DNA from: Hymenolepis diminuta
Taxonomy: Eukaryota > Platyhelminthes > Cestoda > Cyclophyllidea > Hymenolepididae
Direction: 5' to 3'
Assembly: GCA_900708905.1 (NCBI GenBank)
Contig: CAADRB010000013.1
Span: 1,999,787-2,063,786 of the forward strand
DNA length: 64,000 bases
Numbering within the stretch: the first letter of the stretch is position 1; every line of letters begins with the position of its first letter. Below, one piece after another: positions 60,801-64,000 of the stretch. The notes beneath the pieces were generated by a model. That model saw only the letters and a program-made list of their open reading frames with translations, was not told the DNA's origin and did not search any database. The position numbers were made by a program, and so were the translations under genes.

Positions 60801-62640
60801 TGGTTCTATAATTATTAATCTCCTACACTTCATCAATTGTAGAATTCTTGTTATTTGATGTCACTTGCTTCCCATAATTACAAATAGTAAATTCTTTTGT
60901 ATTACTGTGATTATCTTTCTTGATAGATATTCTGCTCCAACAATAGAATCTGCTCTTTTTTATTCTATACAAATAAACCTTCTGTATAATAATATTATCA
61001 CGATTTTCCACCCATCGACCCAATATTATCAGATCGGTAGTCCCAAGCATAAGTAGCCTTTATTTCCCTTTTAAGGCATAATTACTTCATGATATGACAT
61101 TTTGCCATATCTAGGCTACTACAAATGCGCCTGTGGCTAAAAATGTGTAATTTCAATTTTGTTTTGAGAGTGTTTTTAAAGGAAATATTTTCCTACCCAT
61201 GGGGTTTGGGATATTTGCACTAGATGCCAACTTCTATAAATGGTGAAATACGTTCAGTTGTTGTTTTCACTTCTGCATTACATTAGCCAATCAGAGGAAA
61301 TTTCATATCTTAAATTACATGTCCGTGAATTCTCACTTTCATATTTGCAGATTGTTGTTTTAATAAACTGATATTTTCAGTTTTGATAATGGCCAAAATG
61401 ATAACAATATTTCAGTATTATCCCAAATAGCAGCAATTTTATGGTTTTTCTTTTGTATTTTTGAAAAAAATTTTTTGTTCACTTCTAAACTCCTTTCAAA
61501 CTATGCACTAAAAATTTACTTTGCAAAATTTTTAAAAATATACGTTTTAACGTAACAGGGTTGTATTTTGAGCCATTATGGCCAAAAGCGTTTGCAGTAT
61601 ATGCGCAATGTGACACATAGATCTGTTCAGCCTCTTTTTGTATTGCCTACCTACTGACTCATACATAAACCCTAACTGTCAGTCGCTTGCTAACAAAGGA
61701 TGGGAAATCAGTCAACCGTCACATGTTTTCCTTAACCTGAACTGTTCTTGGCCAGTGCTGACGTTTCCTCTTTCTAACCCAACCCCTCTCCTGCTCCCTC
61801 TTTCCTCCCCGCCTATTTATTCCCACTTGTCAAATATGAAGGTGACCATACCTAGACCTTGGTCATCTCAGTCAGAAAAATCCATAATCTCCTGCTGGAT
61901 CTGGGAAAATGATATTTAGCTTAATTTGGCCTGCCTCTATAGGCAACAGCATTAGCTGGGATTAACAACAACTTCACATTGCTTGATTTCCTGCAGTTTG
62001 AAAGAGAATACACAGAAGGAATTCAATAAGAAAAACCCCTAGAAACACTACGAAATCGTTTGTCTCAACCCTATTTGCATTTTGAAAACAGAATTCATGT
62101 CTTTTACAGCTATTTCTGAATGTTTACATAGGAGACACATGTTGTGAAATGCGACTGTAGAAGTGATTCATACACTCTTCCATTCCAAAGCCAACACCTG
62201 GGCGAGTTTGCGAATAATTACGTCAAACGTACGCCATTTTGTTCGTTCGTGTTAGCGCATACAACGCGTGCAAATGGAACTGAACACTTCAAAATGAAAA
62301 AAGTCGCATATTATGCTTAAATTAATGTACAATAAATAGAGTAAATTAAATGCTTAACTAATGTGGAAAAGTTAGATTTCTCTAGTACGAAGACGATGAA
62401 TCTTTAATAAGGAATTGCCTGACTGTTGCAGTATTAATGATGTACAATTTTTGGCAGAAAGAGAAAAATGAACGTTCTTTGCATTTTATAACTTTACCTT
62501 TTGCATAATATTTCTTTCATGCAACAAGAAAATTTATATATATGTAATAAACGTCGATTTTCAAACCCACTGAGTGACCAACTGTTCGGTTTGGATAGTC
62601 AGTAATGCCATTTAAGATACATTACTTTCTAACTACCTTG
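60801..62640. other. Intergenic, nothing recognised
   Basis: Open frames at 60823-61056 (both strands) and 61638-61919 lack recognisable features. A pyrimidine-rich block at 61780-61820 explains the latter. Confidence 0.45.
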
Positions 62641-62644
62641 AATA

Positions 62645-62668
62645 GCACATGGGCTGAAAGTCCCGGGC
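62645..62668. repeat. Left TIR of mariner 2
   Basis: About 24 bp, matching the right TIR with one single-base gap and a few substitutions; it directly abuts TA. Confidence 0.88.
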
Positions 62669-62706
62669 CTAACAAAGAAAACACAGTTTTCGGTTCAAAA
62701 TTATCT

Positions 62707-63559
62707 TTATTCATCAACGTAATCTCCATCAAGAGCAATGCAATCATTCCAGCGCCGCTCTAACATTTCAATACCACTTTTATAGAACGATTTATCTTTT
62801 GCCTCAAAATAGGAATCACTTTCAGCGATAACCTCTTCATTCGTGCGAAATTTCTTACCGGCGAGCATTTTTTCCAGATCTGCGATTGTTGTGCTTTCGG
62901 GCGCTTTGGACAAGGTTCACCAGTTGCTGTCCACTCAGATGACATTCAGATGACGATCGTTTTGATTCCTGAGTGAAGTGATGGACCCATGTTTCATCCA
63001 TTGTCACATATCGACGCAAAAATTCCCATTTGTTTGTTACGTTCAAACATGGCCAAACACTGCTCAGATTCATCAACACGTTCTCGTTCTCAGGGTCAAT
63101 AGTGAGCAAATGCGGCACCCACTTTGAACAGAGCTTTCTCATAGTCANNNNNNNNNNNNNNNNNNNNNNNNNNNNNNNNNNNNNNNNNNNNNNNNNNAAT
63201 ATAAAGCCAACACGTTCTTTTCATATCTTTACGATGTCAGCTAACTCACCCCACTTCACTTTTCCATCATTCAAAACGATTTTGTGGATTTTTTCAATGT
63301 TTTCTGGTGTTACCGCCTCATTTGGTCGTCCACTGCGTTCTGCATCATCGGTGTCTCTACGACCACGTTTGAAGTCAGCAAACCAGCGTTTTATTGTTGT
63401 TTCTGATGGAGCGGAGTCCCCATAACACTTTTCAAGCCATTGCTTCGCTTGAACGGTATCTTTTTCCATCAAGAACCAGTGTAAATTAAAAACTGAAATT
63501 TTTTGATGTATTGTTTTGAAAATAACAAAAGTAGCGTCACTCTTAGCACAATAACTCAC
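62707..63559 (-). pseudogene. Mariner 2 transposase, catalytic core deleted
   Basis: The N-terminal helix-turn-helix part reads GDSAPSETTIKRWFADFKRG and SGRPNEAVTPENIEKIHKIV. After the N gap it resumes at RKLCSKWVPHLL. The first catalytic Asp is in RRYVTMDETWVHHFT. Just after GEPCPKRPKAQQS the sequence jumps to LEKMLAGKKFRTNEEV and ends WNDCIALDGDYVDE. The family's HQDNAP and SPDLAPSD segments, carrying the second and third Asp, are absent (roughly 100 residues). A short CATTCAGATGA duplication near 62943 adds a frameshift. The wording is irritans-subfamily-like. Confidence 0.88.
63148..63197. other. Assembly gap (50 N) inside mariner 2
   Basis: By comparison with irritans-type transposases about 14 residues (42 bases) are expected here, so the true gap is close to the 50 N shown. 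Confidence 0.9.
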
Positions 63560-63664
63560 AAACTAATGAATAGAATATCAAGAGATTTTAACAGCTGTCT
63601 TTTGAAGGTGAGTATTAACTGAAAAAGGTGACTACAATAAAACTAGCACCATCTATGTGTCAAT

Positions 63665-63688
63665 CCCGGGACTTTTCAGCCCATGTGT
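63665..63688. repeat. Right TIR of mariner 2
   Basis: About 24 bp, the inverted partner of 62645-62668; it directly abuts TA. This end lies upstream of the transposase. Confidence 0.88.
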
Positions 63689-63690
63689 TA

Positions 63691-64000
63691 AAGACGCAAA
63701 TCAACGCTCCCGAACTCAAATAAAGAATTTTGAACGCCTTTTCTTGAGCCCTCTCCCCTCCCTCCCCCCTCCCCTCGTTTCACACCTCATTGGACTCCTT
63801 TGCCGTTCCATGAATAAAATTTTTACAATTATTTTCTATATCAAGGATTATAATAATAATTTTTTTCCTTATAGCCAGTAATCAAGCAAGGATTACGACA
63901 AGTCAAATAAGGTATTACCCCTCTTTCCTTTACAAATCTCAAATGATGCTGCGTGTTGATAAGGCCAAACTCACAATTTTTGTCATTTCTATCGCATATA
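63691..64000. other. Right flank, nothing recognised
   Basis: A pyrimidine-rich run (63750-63780) accounts for the only open frame. Confidence 0.5.

Larger units (their letters stand above)
62645..63688 (-). mobile_element. Mariner element 2 (irritans-like), internally deleted
   Basis: The terminal inverted repeats pair as GCACATGGGCTGAAAGTCCCGG (62645 on) with ACACATGGGCTGAAAAGTCCCG (reverse strand from 63688). TA borders both ends (62643-62644, 63689-63690), the mariner target duplication. The element is 1,044 bp including a 50-N gap, short of the usual 1.3 kb, because the middle of the transposase is missing. Confidence 0.92.

Noticed and set aside
63657..63881. A 74-codon plus-strand frame starting in the mariner TIR
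   Set aside because: It begins inside the TIR and crosses a pyrimidine run; no family resemblance.
1..64000. CRISPR arrays, bacterial operons or phage genes
   Set aside because: No regularly spaced repeats or dense co-directional genes; introns, LTR elements and mariners mark this as animal DNA.

Overview
The window is AT-rich animal DNA: introns are present, there are no operons, and decayed transposable elements are common. No species can be named from the sequence. The clearest gene, a REEP-family gene, has introns of only 32, 33 and 35 bp beside one of about 4 kb. A small gene family elsewhere has 44-50 bp introns. With CsRn1-like Gypsy elements and two kinds of mariner, this fits an invertebrate. 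A flatworm is my tentative guess; other invertebrates with short introns remain possible.

Layout. 1-20 kb is mostly gene-poor, with one degenerate solo LTR (6.5 kb), a candidate exon (12.6 kb) and a purine-rich tract of coding-like fragments (17.4-20.3 kb). 20.3-24.6 kb is a decayed minus-strand Gypsy element. 26.3-31.6 kb is the minus-strand REEP gene. 34-46 kb holds a clustered family of small (109 aa), two-exon, plus-strand genes of unknown function: A at 34.4 kb, B at 40.7 kb and a broken copy F at 45.5 kb, with a distant relative C at 55.5 kb. B and F each have a short minus-strand gene (E or its dead copy) just upstream, so the E+B unit seems to have been duplicated. 42.9-44.0 kb and 54.9-55.5 kb are inverted copies of one LTR-like repeat. 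49.5-52.3 kb is a second minus-strand Gypsy element with intact TSDs and a solo LTR of another family nested in its RNase H region. It is followed by a cecropia/mellifera-like mariner (52.4-53.7 kb). 56-62 kb has weak candidates and another solo LTR. 62.6-63.7 kb is an internally deleted irritans-like mariner with good TIRs and TA flanks.

The only gene with a confident function is REEP, an ER membrane-shaping protein. The A/B/C/F and E sequences match nothing I recognise and are the best candidates for something undescribed. All other large stretches look like ordinary non-coding or decayed DNA. Exon boundaries were placed by eye from GT/AG signals and reading phase. Nothing here was tested by database search or transcript data.
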